From positions 62,001-126,000 of the forward strand of contig JAJNPS010000011.1 of assembly GCA_021155205.1 (NCBI GenBank): a stretch of DNA of 64,000 bases. The letters are read 5' to 3'. A program made the position numbers and the translations under genes. Below, piece by piece: positions 8,574 to 16,846 of the stretch. The stretch's first letter is position 1; each line of letters opens with the position of its first letter. The DNA comes from Rhodobacterales bacterium (GTDB lineage Bacteria; Pseudomonadota; Alphaproteobacteria; Rhodobacterales; Rhodobacteraceae). The notes below the pieces were generated by a model, which made no database searches, had not been told where the DNA came from, and saw only the letters and a list, made by a program, of their open reading frames with translations.

Positions 8574-9109
8574 AGCCGCCGCCCCCGGTCGTCGACTTCG
8601 CCCATGGCCGGTTTGTGAAGCCCGAGGCCCGCGCGCGATGCAAAGATCACAACGGGAAAGATCAGTGCCGACCACAGCACCTGCGCCAGCGCCAGCCCGA
8701 ATGCGGGCTGTGGGACCAGGGCCACCGCGCAGACCAGCTGATAGGTCAAAAGCATGCCCAGCATCACCGCCGACACGACCAGCCATTCCATCACGAAGCT
8801 CAGCTCGCGCGTCAATGCAGCGCGCGAGCGCAGGAATTCGCAGGCCAGCACCATCAGCGCCGCCCACAGGCCCGGCGGGCGCATCAGGATCATGTCTTGC
8901 GTCAGGACCACCAGCCCTACCAGCCCCGCAGGCAGATAATCCGGCCGCCGCATGACCCAGGCCAGCGTCAGCGTCAGCAGCAGATCCGGTCCGGGCAACT
9001 GGCCCGGTTCACTGCGCAAGGGCACGAGTTGCAGAAAAATGATGAACAGCGCCAGGCCGACATAGATCAGCCGGTACATCCAGGCGCGGTCGCGGATGCC
9101 GTCAACCAT
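8570..9109 (-). CDS. mreD: Rod shape-determining protein MreD
   Basis: Small integral membrane component of the elongasome, 179 aa. It has about five hydrophobic segments, beginning YRLIYVGLALFIIFLQLVPL and including PGPDLLLTLTLAWVMRRPDY, which is typical of alphaproteobacterial MreD. The start MVDGIRDRAW at 9109 overlaps the end of mreC by 8 bases; mreD's own stop overlaps the mrdA start. MreD is poorly conserved in sequence, and its position between mreC and mrdA supports the call. Confidence 0.92.
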   Translation of the reverse strand: MVDGIRDRAWMYRLIYVGLALFIIFLQLVPLRSEPGQLPGPDLLLTLTLAWVMRRPDYLPAGLVGLVVLTQDMILMRPPGLWAALMVLACEFLRSRAALTRELSFVMEWLVVSAVMLGMLLTYQLVCAVALVPQPAFGLALAQVLWSALIFPVVIFASRAGLGLHKPAMGEVDDRGRRL

Positions 9110-10097
9110 CGGCGCCCCCTGCCTCAAGTGCTGCGTCTGGGACGGCGTTGACGGACGGCGCGGTCCCGGCGGGCAAGGCAGGCCCTTCGGCGGCGGTGCC
9201 GGTGTCGGCATCGACGACAGGGTCTGCGGGCAGGATCAGGGGTGGCGCCACCAGCCGACCCGGATCGGCGATCGGTTCAAGCTCGTGACTGCGCAGCACG
9301 CGCAGGAATTCCAGCCGCGCATAGTCCGCCGACAGGACAACACGGAACCGCCGGTCGGTGCCCAGTGCCACCTGCCCGACCAAGAGGCCCGGCGGCAGCA
9401 CGCCGCCATCGCCCGACGTCACCACCCGGTCGCCGGGCTGGACCAGATCGCTGGCCTCCAGAAACTCCAGCGGCGGCAGGGTCGAATTGTCCCCCGCCAA
9501 CAGCGCCTTTTGCCCCGAGGGTTGTACCGTCACGGGAATGCGGCTGTTGCTGTCGGTGATCAGGATCACCCGCGACGTGCGTTCGCCCACGCCCGAAACG
9601 CGGCCCACAAGACCGATGCCGTCCATTGTCGCCCAGCCGTCGCGGATGCCGTCGCGCGCGCCCACGTTAAGCAGCACCGACTGGCGAAACGGGCTGCCGC
9701 TGTCGGCCATGACCACGCCCGTCACAAAGGTGAACTTCGGATCGAGCCGCACCTGGTTCAGGTCCAGCAGGCGCGCGTTCTTTTGTTCCAGTTGCAGTGC
9801 TGCCTCTTTCCACGCCTTCATCTGCTGCAATTCGCGCTTCAGTTCCTGGTTCTGTTCGTAGATGCGCGTGTAGGACTGAAAATCGTCAACCATCGCCGCG
9901 CCCTTGGCGACAGGCAAAAGCGCCCAGTCCATGTTCGGCACCACCGCATCGACCAGCGCGGTGCGGAACCGTTCCACCCGCGGACTGTCGATCCGCCACA
10001 ACAGGAACAGCCCCAAAAGGAACAGCAGCAGAATCCCGACCAGAAACCGCCGCAGCGGTCTGGCATAGTCTTCGGGTCCGGTGCGTGTCTTGGCCAC
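9102..10097 (-). CDS. mreC: Rod shape-determining protein MreC
   Basis: Periplasmic scaffold linking MreB, MreD and the PBP2/RodA synthase; 331 aa. An N-terminal membrane anchor (FLVGILLLFLLGLFLLW) is followed by a coiled coil (about 65-105: YEQNQELKRELQQMKAWKEA) and the double beta-barrel domain with VGRVSGVGERTSRVILITD and VVTSGDGGVLPPG. A Pro/Ala-rich C-terminal tail of about 60 residues is characteristic of Rhodobacterales. I chose the GTG at 10097 (VAKTRTG), preceded by GAGG at proper spacing, over a TTG nine codons upstream. A 119-bp gap separates it from mreB. Confidence 0.95.
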   Translation of the reverse strand: MAKTRTGPEDYARPLRRFLVGILLLFLLGLFLLWRIDSPRVERFRTALVDAVVPNMDWALLPVAKGAAMVDDFQSYTRIYEQNQELKRELQQMKAWKEAALQLEQKNARLLDLNQVRLDPKFTFVTGVVMADSGSPFRQSVLLNVGARDGIRDGWATMDGIGLVGRVSGVGERTSRVILITDSNSRIPVTVQPSGQKALLAGDNSTLPPLEFLEASDLVQPGDRVVTSGDGGVLPPGLLVGQVALGTDRRFRVVLSADYARLEFLRVLRSHELEPIADPGRLVAPPLILPADPVVDADTGTAAEGPALPAGTAPSVNAVPDAALEAGGADG

Positions 10098-10216
10098 CAA
10101 AGCCTCGCGTTTATGGCACGGCAAGTCTTGCGCGCGTCATGCACAGATAGCATAGATCTTCGTCCGACGCAGCGCACCGCGATCCTTGGCCCGGCGTTCG
10201 GACCACAAACCGCGTT

Positions 10217-11254
10217 CTAGCTGTCGTAGTCGATCACATGCCGCAACTGTTTTTCGTATTCCAGTGCCTTGCCGGTGCCTAGCGCCACACAATTCAGTGA
10301 CTCGTTCGCCACCGAAATCGACAGCCCTGTCTGTTCGCGCAACGACAGGTCCAGATCGCCCAAAAGCGCGCCTCCCCCGGTCAGCATTACGCCCCGGTCG
10401 ACGATATCGGCGGCAAGATCGGGCGGCGTCGCCTCCAGCGCCTGCATCACCGCGTCGCAAATCTGCTGTACGGGTTCGGCCAGCGCCTCGGCAACCTGTG
10501 CCTGGCTGATCTCGGTCTCTTTCGGCACGCCGTTCAAGAGGTCGCGCCCCCGGATTGTCATGGACGAACCGCGACCGTCATCGGGCATCCGCGCCGTACC
10601 TATGGAGGTCTTGATCCGTTCTGCCGTGGATTCCCCGATCAGCAGGTTCTGATGGCGGCGCAGATAGTTGATGATCGCCTCGTCCATCCGGTCGCCACCT
10701 ACCCGCACCGACCGCGCATAGACGATGTCGCCCAGGGACAGCACAGCCACCTCGGTCGTCCCACCACCGATGTCGACAACCATGTTGCCGGTCGGATCGG
10801 TGATCGGCATGCCAGCCCCGATCGCTGCCGCAATGGGTTCTGCGATCAGCCCGGCGCGCCGCGCGCCTGCCGACAGCACCGACTGGCGGATCGCCCGCTT
10901 TTCCACCGGGGTCGCGCCATAGGGCACGCAGACGATGATCTTGGGCTTCGAGAACGTCGTGCGCTTGTGGACCTTGCGGATGAAGTACTTGATCATCTCT
11001 TCGGCAGTGTCGAAATCCGCGATGACCCCGTCGCGCATCGGGCGGATCGCCTCGATGCTGCCGGGCGTGCGGCCCAGCATCAGCTTGGCATCCTCGCCCA
11101 CCGCCAGAACCTGTTTCTTGCCGTCCTTGACGTGATAGGCCACAACCGACGGCTCGTTCAGAACGATCCCGCGTCCCTTGACGTAGACCAGCGTATTCGC
11201 GGTCCCGAGGTCGATTGCCATATCCGATGAAAAGATGCCCGAGAGCCACGACAT
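10217..11254 (-). CDS. mreB: Actin-like rod shape-determining protein MreB
   Basis: Bacterial actin that polymerises on the inner face of the membrane and guides lateral wall synthesis; 345 aa. Phosphate-1 motif DLGTANTLVYVKGRG, phosphate-2 VVDIGGGTTEVAV, the adenosine motif LTGGGALLGDLD, and the connecting segments are all intact. The start MSWLSGIF at 11254 has AAGGA 9 nt upstream; a TTG seven codons earlier is less likely. It is the first gene of the shape cluster. Its long upstream region (leuA ends 318 bp away) contains a strong hairpin at 11287-11319. Confidence 0.97.
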   Translation of the reverse strand: MSWLSGIFSSDMAIDLGTANTLVYVKGRGIVLNEPSVVAYHVKDGKKQVLAVGEDAKLMLGRTPGSIEAIRPMRDGVIADFDTAEEMIKYFIRKVHKRTTFSKPKIIVCVPYGATPVEKRAIRQSVLSAGARRAGLIAEPIAAAIGAGMPITDPTGNMVVDIGGGTTEVAVLSLGDIVYARSVRVGGDRMDEAIINYLRRHQNLLIGESTAERIKTSIGTARMPDDGRGSSMTIRGRDLLNGVPKETEISQAQVAEALAEPVQQICDAVMQALEATPPDLAADIVDRGVMLTGGGALLGDLDLSLREQTGLSISVANESLNCVALGTGKALEYEKQLRHVIDYDS

Positions 11255-11572
11255 TCGGCGGTGATCCTTGTTCAAGCCAACACAAAACCCGCGACTCGGG
11301 GGCGGCCCCCGAGGCGGGTCGCTTCATATAAGGACAGCGGAAGGGGAGTGAAAGCCAAAACCGCGAGGGCAGGCGAAGCACGCCGATGCGAATTAATCAA
11401 ACATTTATAGGGGTTTGGGCATAGATCGGAGGACAATATCTAGCACTTTGGCAACCTTTGAGCCAACACTGCTCAACTGTTGCGCGAACCGTGCAACACG
11501 CTCCGAACGGGATTTTGCCATCACGGCAGGTGGCGCGGGCGGTCAAAGCACCCGTCTCACCCATCGCAACTG
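11255..11572. other. Non-coding region between leuA and mreB
   Basis: No gene is seen in these 318 bases. Going toward mreB it holds TTGAGC-7 nt-GCTCAA (11458-11476), an AT-rich patch with TATAAAT and TTAATT at about 11393-11420 (minus) that is the best promoter candidate, and a strong hairpin close to the mreB start. No obvious leuA terminator with a long U-run is present, so read-through from leuA into mreB is possible. Confidence 0.5.
11287..11319 (-). promoter_or_regulatory. Strong hairpin in the mreB 5' leader
   Basis: The inner stem is CTCGGGGG - CGG - CCCCCGAG (8 bp, 3-nt loop, 11295-11313). A 6-bp ACCCGC/GCGGGT stem extends it (287-292 with 314-319) across a 2-nt bulge. On the minus strand it is followed by UUUU, 33 nt before the mreB ATG. 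There is no room for a promoter after it, so if it acts as a terminator it would attenuate mreB. It could instead be a stability element. Confidence 0.5.
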
Positions 11573-13147
11573 TCACTCCCCCGCGTAATGCACCGATTTC
11601 ACATCCGTGTCGGGCGCCGTCTTTTGCCGCCGCACCACCAGCTTGTTCAGCGCGTTCACATAGGCCTTGGTGCTGGCCACGATCGTGTCGGTATCCGCCG
11701 ACTGCCCGGTCACGATCCGCCCTTCTTCTTCCAGCCGCACGGTTACGGTGGCCTGTGCGTCGGTGCCTTCGGTCACGGCCGCCACCTGGTACAACTGCAA
11801 CCGCGCCTTGTGGGGAAACAGCATTTTCACGCAGTTGAAGGCCGCATCCACCGGCCCGTCGCCGGTCGCGTCGATGACATGATCCACGCCGTCGATGGCC
11901 AGCGTCATTTCCGCCTCTTGCGGCCCGTCGGTGCCGGAAATCACCCGCAGGCGTTTCAGCACCATGTGGTCATGCGCGTCCATCGTCGCCTCGTCGGCCA
12001 CCAGCGCAATCAGGTCGTCGTCATAGACTTCCTTTTTCCGGTCGGCCAGGGCCTTGAACCGGATGAAGACGTCGTTCAGCTGGTTGTCGGCCAGATCATA
12101 CCCCAGCTCCTTCAGCTTGGACCGCAATGCGGCGCGGCCGGAATGCTTGCCCATCGTCAGGTTCTTCTGGTTCAACCCGATGTCCTCGGGGCGCATGATT
12201 TCAAACGTCTCGACGTTTTTCAGCACGCCGTCCTGGTGAATGCCCGATTCGTGCAAAAACGCATTCTTGCCGACGATGGCCTTGTTGAACTGCACCGGAA
12301 AGCCGGACACCGAAGCGACCCGCCGTGACAGGTTCATGATCTTGGTCGTGTCGATGCGCGTGGCATAGGGCATGATGTCATTCCTGACCTTCATCGCCAT
12401 CACGACCTCTTCCAGCGCCGTATTCCCGGCGCGTTCGCCGAGGCCATTGATCGTGCATTCGATCTGTCGCGCGCCCGCCTCCACCGCCGCCAGCGCATTC
12501 GCCGTCGCCATCCCGAGGTCATTGTGGCAGTGCGTGGCAAAGATGATCTCATCCGCCCCCGGCACCCGCGCCAGCAGCATCGCGATCAGCGCCGCACTTT
12601 CGCGGGGCGCCGTATAACCCACCGTGTCGGGAATATTGATCGTCGTGGCCCCCGCCCTGATGGCGATTTCCACCACGCGGCACAGATAGTCATGTTCGGT
12701 CCGCGTCGCGTCCATCGGCGACCATTGCACGTTGTCGCAGAGGTTCCGCGCGTGGGTCACGGTCTGGTGGATACGCTCCGCCATCTGGTCCATGTCGAGG
12801 TTCGGGATCGCCCGGTGCAGCGGCGAGGTGCCGATGAAGGTATGGATGCGTGGACTGCGGGCATGTTTCACCGCCTCCCAGCAGCGGTCGATATCCTTGA
12901 TCTGCGCGCGGGCAAGGCCGCAGATGGTGCTGGTCCTCGCGCGTTTGGCAATCTCCGTCACGGCGGCGAAATCACCTTCGGAGGCAATCGGAAATCCGGC
13001 CTCGATGATGTCGACGCCCATTTCGTCCAGAAGGCCTGCAATCTCCAGCTTTTCGTCATGGGTCATGGTGGCGCCGGGCGACTGCTCGCCGTCACGCAAG
13101 GTCGTGTCGAATATCAAGACGCGGGGCTGGGCGCTTTTGTCGGTCAT
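11573..13147 (-). CDS. leuA: 2-isopropylmalate synthase
   Basis: First committed step of leucine synthesis: 2-oxoisovalerate + acetyl-CoA to 2-isopropylmalate. Protein of 524 aa. The HMGL-like TIM barrel begins with DTTLRDGEQSPGATM; the metal-binding HCHNDLGMATANAL and the GAGARQIECTINGLGERAGN signature follow. The C-terminal half carries the LeuA allosteric (leucine-binding) domain, ending with SADTDTIVASTKAYVNALNKL. The start MTDKSAQPRVL at 13147 follows AGGA; the longer open frame upstream is leader sequence. A Leu-rich leader peptide and alternative hairpins precede it, suggesting attenuation by leucyl-tRNA supply. Confidence 0.96.
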   Translation of the reverse strand: MTDKSAQPRVLIFDTTLRDGEQSPGATMTHDEKLEIAGLLDEMGVDIIEAGFPIASEGDFAAVTEIAKRARTSTICGLARAQIKDIDRCWEAVKHARSPRIHTFIGTSPLHRAIPNLDMDQMAERIHQTVTHARNLCDNVQWSPMDATRTEHDYLCRVVEIAIRAGATTINIPDTVGYTAPRESAALIAMLLARVPGADEIIFATHCHNDLGMATANALAAVEAGARQIECTINGLGERAGNTALEEVVMAMKVRNDIMPYATRIDTTKIMNLSRRVASVSGFPVQFNKAIVGKNAFLHESGIHQDGVLKNVETFEIMRPEDIGLNQKNLTMGKHSGRAALRSKLKELGYDLADNQLNDVFIRFKALADRKKEVYDDDLIALVADEATMDAHDHMVLKRLRVISGTDGPQEAEMTLAIDGVDHVIDATGDGPVDAAFNCVKMLFPHKARLQLYQVAAVTEGTDAQATVTVRLEEEGRIVTGQSADTDTIVASTKAYVNALNKLVVRRQKTAPDTDVKSVHYAGE

Positions 13148-13158
13148 CTTGGGGAAGT

Positions 13159-13234
13159 CCTGATCCTGGGGTCTTTTGCTGGTTCCGGGCGCTGTCACTG
13201 CCTGAGCGGTCGCGCCCGGGGGCACGCTCAGCGG
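13159..13234 (-). promoter_or_regulatory. Two mutually exclusive hairpins between leu leader peptide and leuA
   Basis: On the minus strand the sequence after the leader peptide holds CTGAGCG...CGCTCAG (7 bp, overlapping the leader stop codon) and CCGGGCGC...GCGCCCGG (8 bp). The left arm of the second lies in the loop of the first, and the right arm of the first lies in the loop of the second, so only one can form. This is the logic of a ribosome-controlled attenuator. No U-run follows the second stem, so control may act on translation or on Rho rather than intrinsic termination. End positions are approximate. Confidence 0.5.
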
Positions 13235-13317
13235 CGGCTAAGAAGCAGCAGCGCAGCCGGGCGGCGGGGCAGGGTGCCCAACACAAGAACGGCGGCAAAG
13301 ATGGTCAAGATCAACAT
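13228..13317 (-). CDS. leuL: leu operon leader peptide
   Basis: A 29-codon ORF upstream of leuA, beginning MLILTIFAAVLVLGTL and ending AALLLLSRR. Nine of 29 residues are Leu, including four consecutive Leu codons (CTG CTG CTT CTT) seven codons before the stop. That is the hallmark of leucine attenuators known from proteobacterial leuA operons. A TATAGT -10-like box at 13330-13325 places the transcript start at or next to the ATG, so the peptide may be translated from a leaderless mRNA. No Shine-Dalgarno is seen. The run of Leu codons and the following alternative hairpins argue against a chance hydrophobic ORF. Confidence 0.7.
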   Translation of the reverse strand: MLILTIFAAVLVLGTLPRRPAALLLLSRR

Positions 13318-13324
13318 CCGGCTG

Positions 13325-13330
13325 ACTATA
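13325..13330 (-). promoter_or_regulatory. -10 element of the leuA promoter
   Basis: TATAGT on the minus strand, 7 nt before the leader-peptide ATG. The corresponding -35 region (about 13353-13348, CTTTCC) is a poor match; TTGCAA lies further upstream at 13366-13361 with a spacing that is too long. The initiation point is inferred from the -10 only. Confidence 0.45.
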
Positions 13331-13383
13331 GGGACGATTCGGTGAAAGGAAAGGGCGATTTTGCAACCCCTTGACGCAAGTTT

Positions 13384-15051
13384 CTAAGCTGCGCCCCCCG
13401 GATCACGCCACCGCATCGCAATCGGATAGCGCCGGTCCAGCCAGAATGCCTTTTGCGTAAGCCGCGTGCCGGGGGCCGCCTGATAGCGCTTGTATTCGCT
13501 GAGATAAAGCAGGTGCTCGACCTTTTTCACCGTCGCAAGATCGAACCCCAGCGCCACGATATCCGCCACCGCCATCTCTTTTTCAACCAGGCATTCCAGG
13601 ATCACATCCAGCACCTCATAGGGCGGCAGGCTGTCATCGTCGCGCTGGTTGGCGCGCAGTTCCGCGCTTGGCGGCTTGGTGATCACGCGCGCCGGGATCA
13701 CCTCGCCCGGCGGACCCTTCATCCAGGGCCGATGGTTGTCGTTGCGCCATTTCGCGGTCAGGAACATGCGGGTCTTGTACATGTCCTTGACCGGGTTAAA
13801 GCCGCCGTTCATGTCGCCATAGATGGTGCAATAGCCGACCGCCATTTCCGACTTGTTGCCGGTGGTCAGCAGCATCTCTCCGAACTTGTTCGACAGCGCC
13901 ATCAAGAGGACGCCGCGCAGGCGGCTCTGGATGTTCTCCTCGGTGATCCCCGGCGTTGTCCCCTCGAACAAAGGCGCGAGGGTATCGCCAACGGCTTTCT
14001 GTGCCGCCGTGATCGGCAAGGTATCCAGCCGCACCCCCAGCGCCTTCGCGACACTCGCCGCGTCCTCCAGCGAATGCGCCGAGGTAAACTCTGACGGCAG
14101 CATCACGCAGCGCACGTTGCCTGGCCCCAAGGCATCCGCCGCAATCGCCGCGACGATGGCGCTGTCGATCCCCCCCGACAGCCCGAGCAAAGCCTTCTTG
14201 AACCCGCATTTTGCCATGTAGTCGGCGGTGGACATCACGCAGGCGCGGTAATCCGCCTCGCCGATCGGGGGGATCGGGGCCATGTCGCCTTGCGCCGCCC
14301 GCCAGCCATCGGGCGTGCGGGTGAAATCGACATGCGCGACAACCTCGTCAAACTGCGGCAACTGCGCCATCAGCTTGCCGCCGGGGTTCAGCACCATGGA
14401 TGATCCGTCGAAGACCTGATCGTCCTGCCCGCCGACCATGTTCAGATAGACCAGCGGCAGTCCGCTTTCGACCACCCGCGCCACCATCAGGTTCAGCCGC
14501 AGGTTCGGCTTGCCCCGGTGATAGGGCGATCCGTTCGGCACCAGCAGAATTTCCGCGCCCGTTTCGGCCAGCGTCTCGACCACGTCCGGGTGCCAGGCGT
14601 CCTCGCAGATCGGGGTGCCGATGCGGACCCCGTTCACCACGAACGGCCCGTTGACCTCGGCGGGGGAAAACACCCGCTTTTCGTCGAACACCGCGTCGTT
14701 CGGCAGATGGTGCTTCAACACCGTTGCCGCGATCCTGCCGTGTTGAAGCACGTAATAGGCGTTGTGCAACCGCCCCGCGACCAGCGCGGGTCCGCCGATC
14801 CCCAGCGCCGGTCCATCGGCGCACGCCTTTGCCAGTGCCTCGACGGCGCCGACCGCATCCGCGACGAAGGCTGGTTTCAGGATCAGGTCCTGCGTCTGGT
14901 AGCCGGTGATGAACATTTCCGTCAGCGCGACCATGTCGGCCCCTGCGGCCTTGGCCTGGTCCCAGGACGCCCTGGCCTTGGCGGCGTTGCCGGCAAGATC
15001 GCCCAGCACAGGGTTCAGTTGCGCAATCGTCAGGCGAAAGTGGTCGGTCAT
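13384..15051 (-). CDS. nadE: Glutamine-dependent NAD+ synthetase
   Basis: Last step of NAD synthesis: amidates nicotinic acid adenine dinucleotide using ATP and glutamine. Two-domain enzyme of 555 aa. The N-terminal nitrilase-like glutaminase has the Glu in TEMFITGYQ, Lys in LKHHLPND, and catalytic Cys in GTPICEDAWHP. The C-terminal synthetase has the P-loop LSGGIDSAIVAAIAADALG (about residue 295) and TGNKSEMAVGYCTIYGDMNG. The start MTDHFRLTIAQLNP at 15051 agrees with the family; upstream ATGs in frame would add an unconserved extension. It is divergent from the MORN gene. Confidence 0.96.
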   Translation of the reverse strand: MTDHFRLTIAQLNPVLGDLAGNAAKARASWDQAKAAGADMVALTEMFITGYQTQDLILKPAFVADAVGAVEALAKACADGPALGIGGPALVAGRLHNAYYVLQHGRIAATVLKHHLPNDAVFDEKRVFSPAEVNGPFVVNGVRIGTPICEDAWHPDVVETLAETGAEILLVPNGSPYHRGKPNLRLNLMVARVVESGLPLVYLNMVGGQDDQVFDGSSMVLNPGGKLMAQLPQFDEVVAHVDFTRTPDGWRAAQGDMAPIPPIGEADYRACVMSTADYMAKCGFKKALLGLSGGIDSAIVAAIAADALGPGNVRCVMLPSEFTSAHSLEDAASVAKALGVRLDTLPITAAQKAVGDTLAPLFEGTTPGITEENIQSRLRGVLLMALSNKFGEMLLTTGNKSEMAVGYCTIYGDMNGGFNPVKDMYKTRMFLTAKWRNDNHRPWMKGPPGEVIPARVITKPPSAELRANQRDDDSLPPYEVLDVILECLVEKEMAVADIVALGFDLATVKKVEHLLYLSEYKRYQAAPGTRLTQKAFWLDRRYPIAMRWRDPGGAA

Positions 15052-15139
15052 GGCAGCCTTGTGGTTCGACTTCGCCATGGTTCTAGCAGGAACCACCCCG
15101 AGGGAAAGCCGGGAAAGCATCGTGCGTCCGTGGCCCTGC

Positions 15140-15169
15140 TTGTCAGTGCCAAGGCGGACAGTCTAGGCT
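15140..15169 (+). promoter_or_regulatory. Probable sigma70-type promoter of the MORN-repeat gene
   Basis: TTGTCA (15140-15145), an 18-bp spacer, and TAGGCT (15164-15169), giving transcription from about 15176. It lies in the divergent nadE/MORN intergenic region. Confidence 0.4.
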
Positions 15170-15224
15170 TTGGCGATCAAGACTCATGCCCCCGCACCGG
15201 GGCGCGACACGAAGGAAACCGGAC

Positions 15225-16709
15225 GTGCCTGGCCAGAAACATTTCCCCACCGCCGCGCTGGCCCTGATCCTTGCCCTGGGCTTTGCCGCTCCTGCCGTAG
15301 CGCAGTCTGACGGCGAGGTGATCACCAAGCAGTATGACGATGGGTCCGTCTACGAGGGCACCTTTCGCGCGGGCCGCCAGCATGGCACGGGCACCTATAC
15401 GCTGCCCAACGGCTATGAGTATTCCGGCGAATGGGTGGACGGAAAGATCCAGGGGCAGGGGCGCGCCCGCTTTGTCAATGGCGCCGTCTATGTCGGCACC
15501 TTTGTCGACGGCCAGCCTGACGGCAAGGGCAAGATCGACTTTGCCGACGGCGGGTCCTACGAGGGCGACTGGAAGGCGGGGGCGATGTCGGGCGACGGCA
15601 TTGCGACCTATGCCGACGGATCGGTCTATACCGGCAGTTTCCTTGACGGGCAACGCAACGGGCAGGGCAAGCTGCAGAATCCGGGCGGCTATGTCTATGA
15701 GGGCACCTGGGTCATGGGTGTCAAGGACGGCGCCGGCACCATCACCTATCCCGATGGCGCGGTCTACAAGGGCATGCTCAAGGCCGGCCAGCGCGAGGGT
15801 CAGGGCGACCTGACCCTGCCTGACGGTCTGACCTTTTCGGGCCTCTGGGTTGGTGGACAGATCAACGGCAAGGGCAAGCTGATGCAAGCCAACGGCGATG
15901 TGTACGAGGGCGACTTTGTCGCGGGCCTGCGCGAAGGGCAGGGCCGCGTCACGCACAAGAACGGCGATGTCTATCAGGGCGCGTTCAAGGCCGACCGCCG
16001 CAACGGCCAGGGCACGTTCCGCGCCAAAAGCGGATTTTCCTATGAAGGCTCCTGGGTGGACGGCCGGATGGAGGGGACGGGCACGATGACCTATCCCGAC
16101 GGGTCGGTTTATGTCGGTCAGGTCAAGGCCGACCGCGCAAACGGAACCGGCGCCATCACCTATCCCGACGGCACGGTGTTCGAAGGGATCTGGGCCGATG
16201 GCAAGATCGCGGGCACGGGCCGCGCCACCTATCTGGGCGGGCAGGTCTATGAGGGCGCATTCGTCAACGCCTTGCCCGAGGGCAAGGGCGCCATGACCTA
16301 TCCCGACGGCTACCGCTATGAGGGCGACTGGAAGGCCGGCAAGCGCGAAGGCCAGGGCACCGCGACCTTTCCCGATGGCACCGTCTATTCGGGAAGTTTC
16401 CGCGCCGACCTGCGCGAGGGCAAGGGCGAGATGACGACGCCCGGCGGGTTCAAGTATGTCGGCGACTGGAAGGCCGGCGAAATCGACGGCATCGGCATTG
16501 CGACCTATCCCACGGGCGATGTCTACGAAGGCATGTTCGCCGTCGGCAAGCGCGAAGGGCAGGGCACGCTACGCTATGCCTCGGGCGATGTGGCGATCGG
16601 CATCTGGAAGGCGGGCGTGCTGACGGCGCCGGCTGAGGCTCCCGCCGAGGCGCCGGCAGCGGATGCACCTGCCGCGCCCGCAACCCCACCCGCGACGGGT
16701 GGCGGCTGA
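15225..16709 (+). CDS. Secreted MORN-repeat protein
   Basis: A 494-aa protein with an N-terminal signal peptide (AALALILALGFAAPAVAQ, cleavage probably after AVA). About 18 tandem MORN units of exactly 23 residues follow, plus a partial unit (consensus xVYEGxFxxGxxxGxGxxTYPDG), covering roughly residues 35-460. A Pro/Ala-rich tail ends the protein. MORN repeats form an elongated beta-sheet groove; in bacteria the role is mostly unknown. Periplasmic or cell-surface location is inferred from the signal. The GTG at 15225 has AAGGA 8 nt upstream; an ATG at 15186 would put 13 charged residues before the signal, so I prefer GTG. The array is nearly perfect in spacing, with no indel. Confidence 0.85.
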   Translation: MPGQKHFPTAALALILALGFAAPAVAQSDGEVITKQYDDGSVYEGTFRAGRQHGTGTYTLPNGYEYSGEWVDGKIQGQGRARFVNGAVYVGTFVDGQPDGKGKIDFADGGSYEGDWKAGAMSGDGIATYADGSVYTGSFLDGQRNGQGKLQNPGGYVYEGTWVMGVKDGAGTITYPDGAVYKGMLKAGQREGQGDLTLPDGLTFSGLWVGGQINGKGKLMQANGDVYEGDFVAGLREGQGRVTHKNGDVYQGAFKADRRNGQGTFRAKSGFSYEGSWVDGRMEGTGTMTYPDGSVYVGQVKADRANGTGAITYPDGTVFEGIWADGKIAGTGRATYLGGQVYEGAFVNALPEGKGAMTYPDGYRYEGDWKAGKREGQGTATFPDGTVYSGSFRADLREGKGEMTTPGGFKYVGDWKAGEIDGIGIATYPTGDVYEGMFAVGKREGQGTLRYASGDVAIGIWKAGVLTAPAEAPAEAPAADAPAAPATPPATGGG

Positions 16710-16739
16710 GGTAGCGCGGGGGCCTTCGCGTCCCCCCCA

Positions 16740-16766
16740 GCCCGGCCACGGGCCGGGCGTTCTTCG
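16740..16766 (+). terminator. Probable terminator after the MORN-repeat gene
   Basis: GCCCGGCC - ACG - GGCCGGGC perfect 8-bp stem followed by GTTCTT. The U-tract is weak but the stem is very stable. It lies between the MORN gene and the convergent epimerase gene. Confidence 0.55.
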
Positions 16767-16846
16767 CGAAAACCTTCCACTGGCAGGTTTTTGACCGCTC
16801 ATCACCCTGCGGGATGTTTGCGCAAAGGAGAATTGGCAGGCGCGGC

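Noticed and set aside
15225..16709. Regular 69-bp direct repeats that could suggest a CRISPR or satellite array
   Set aside because: The repeats are in frame, encode MORN units throughout and have no spacers.
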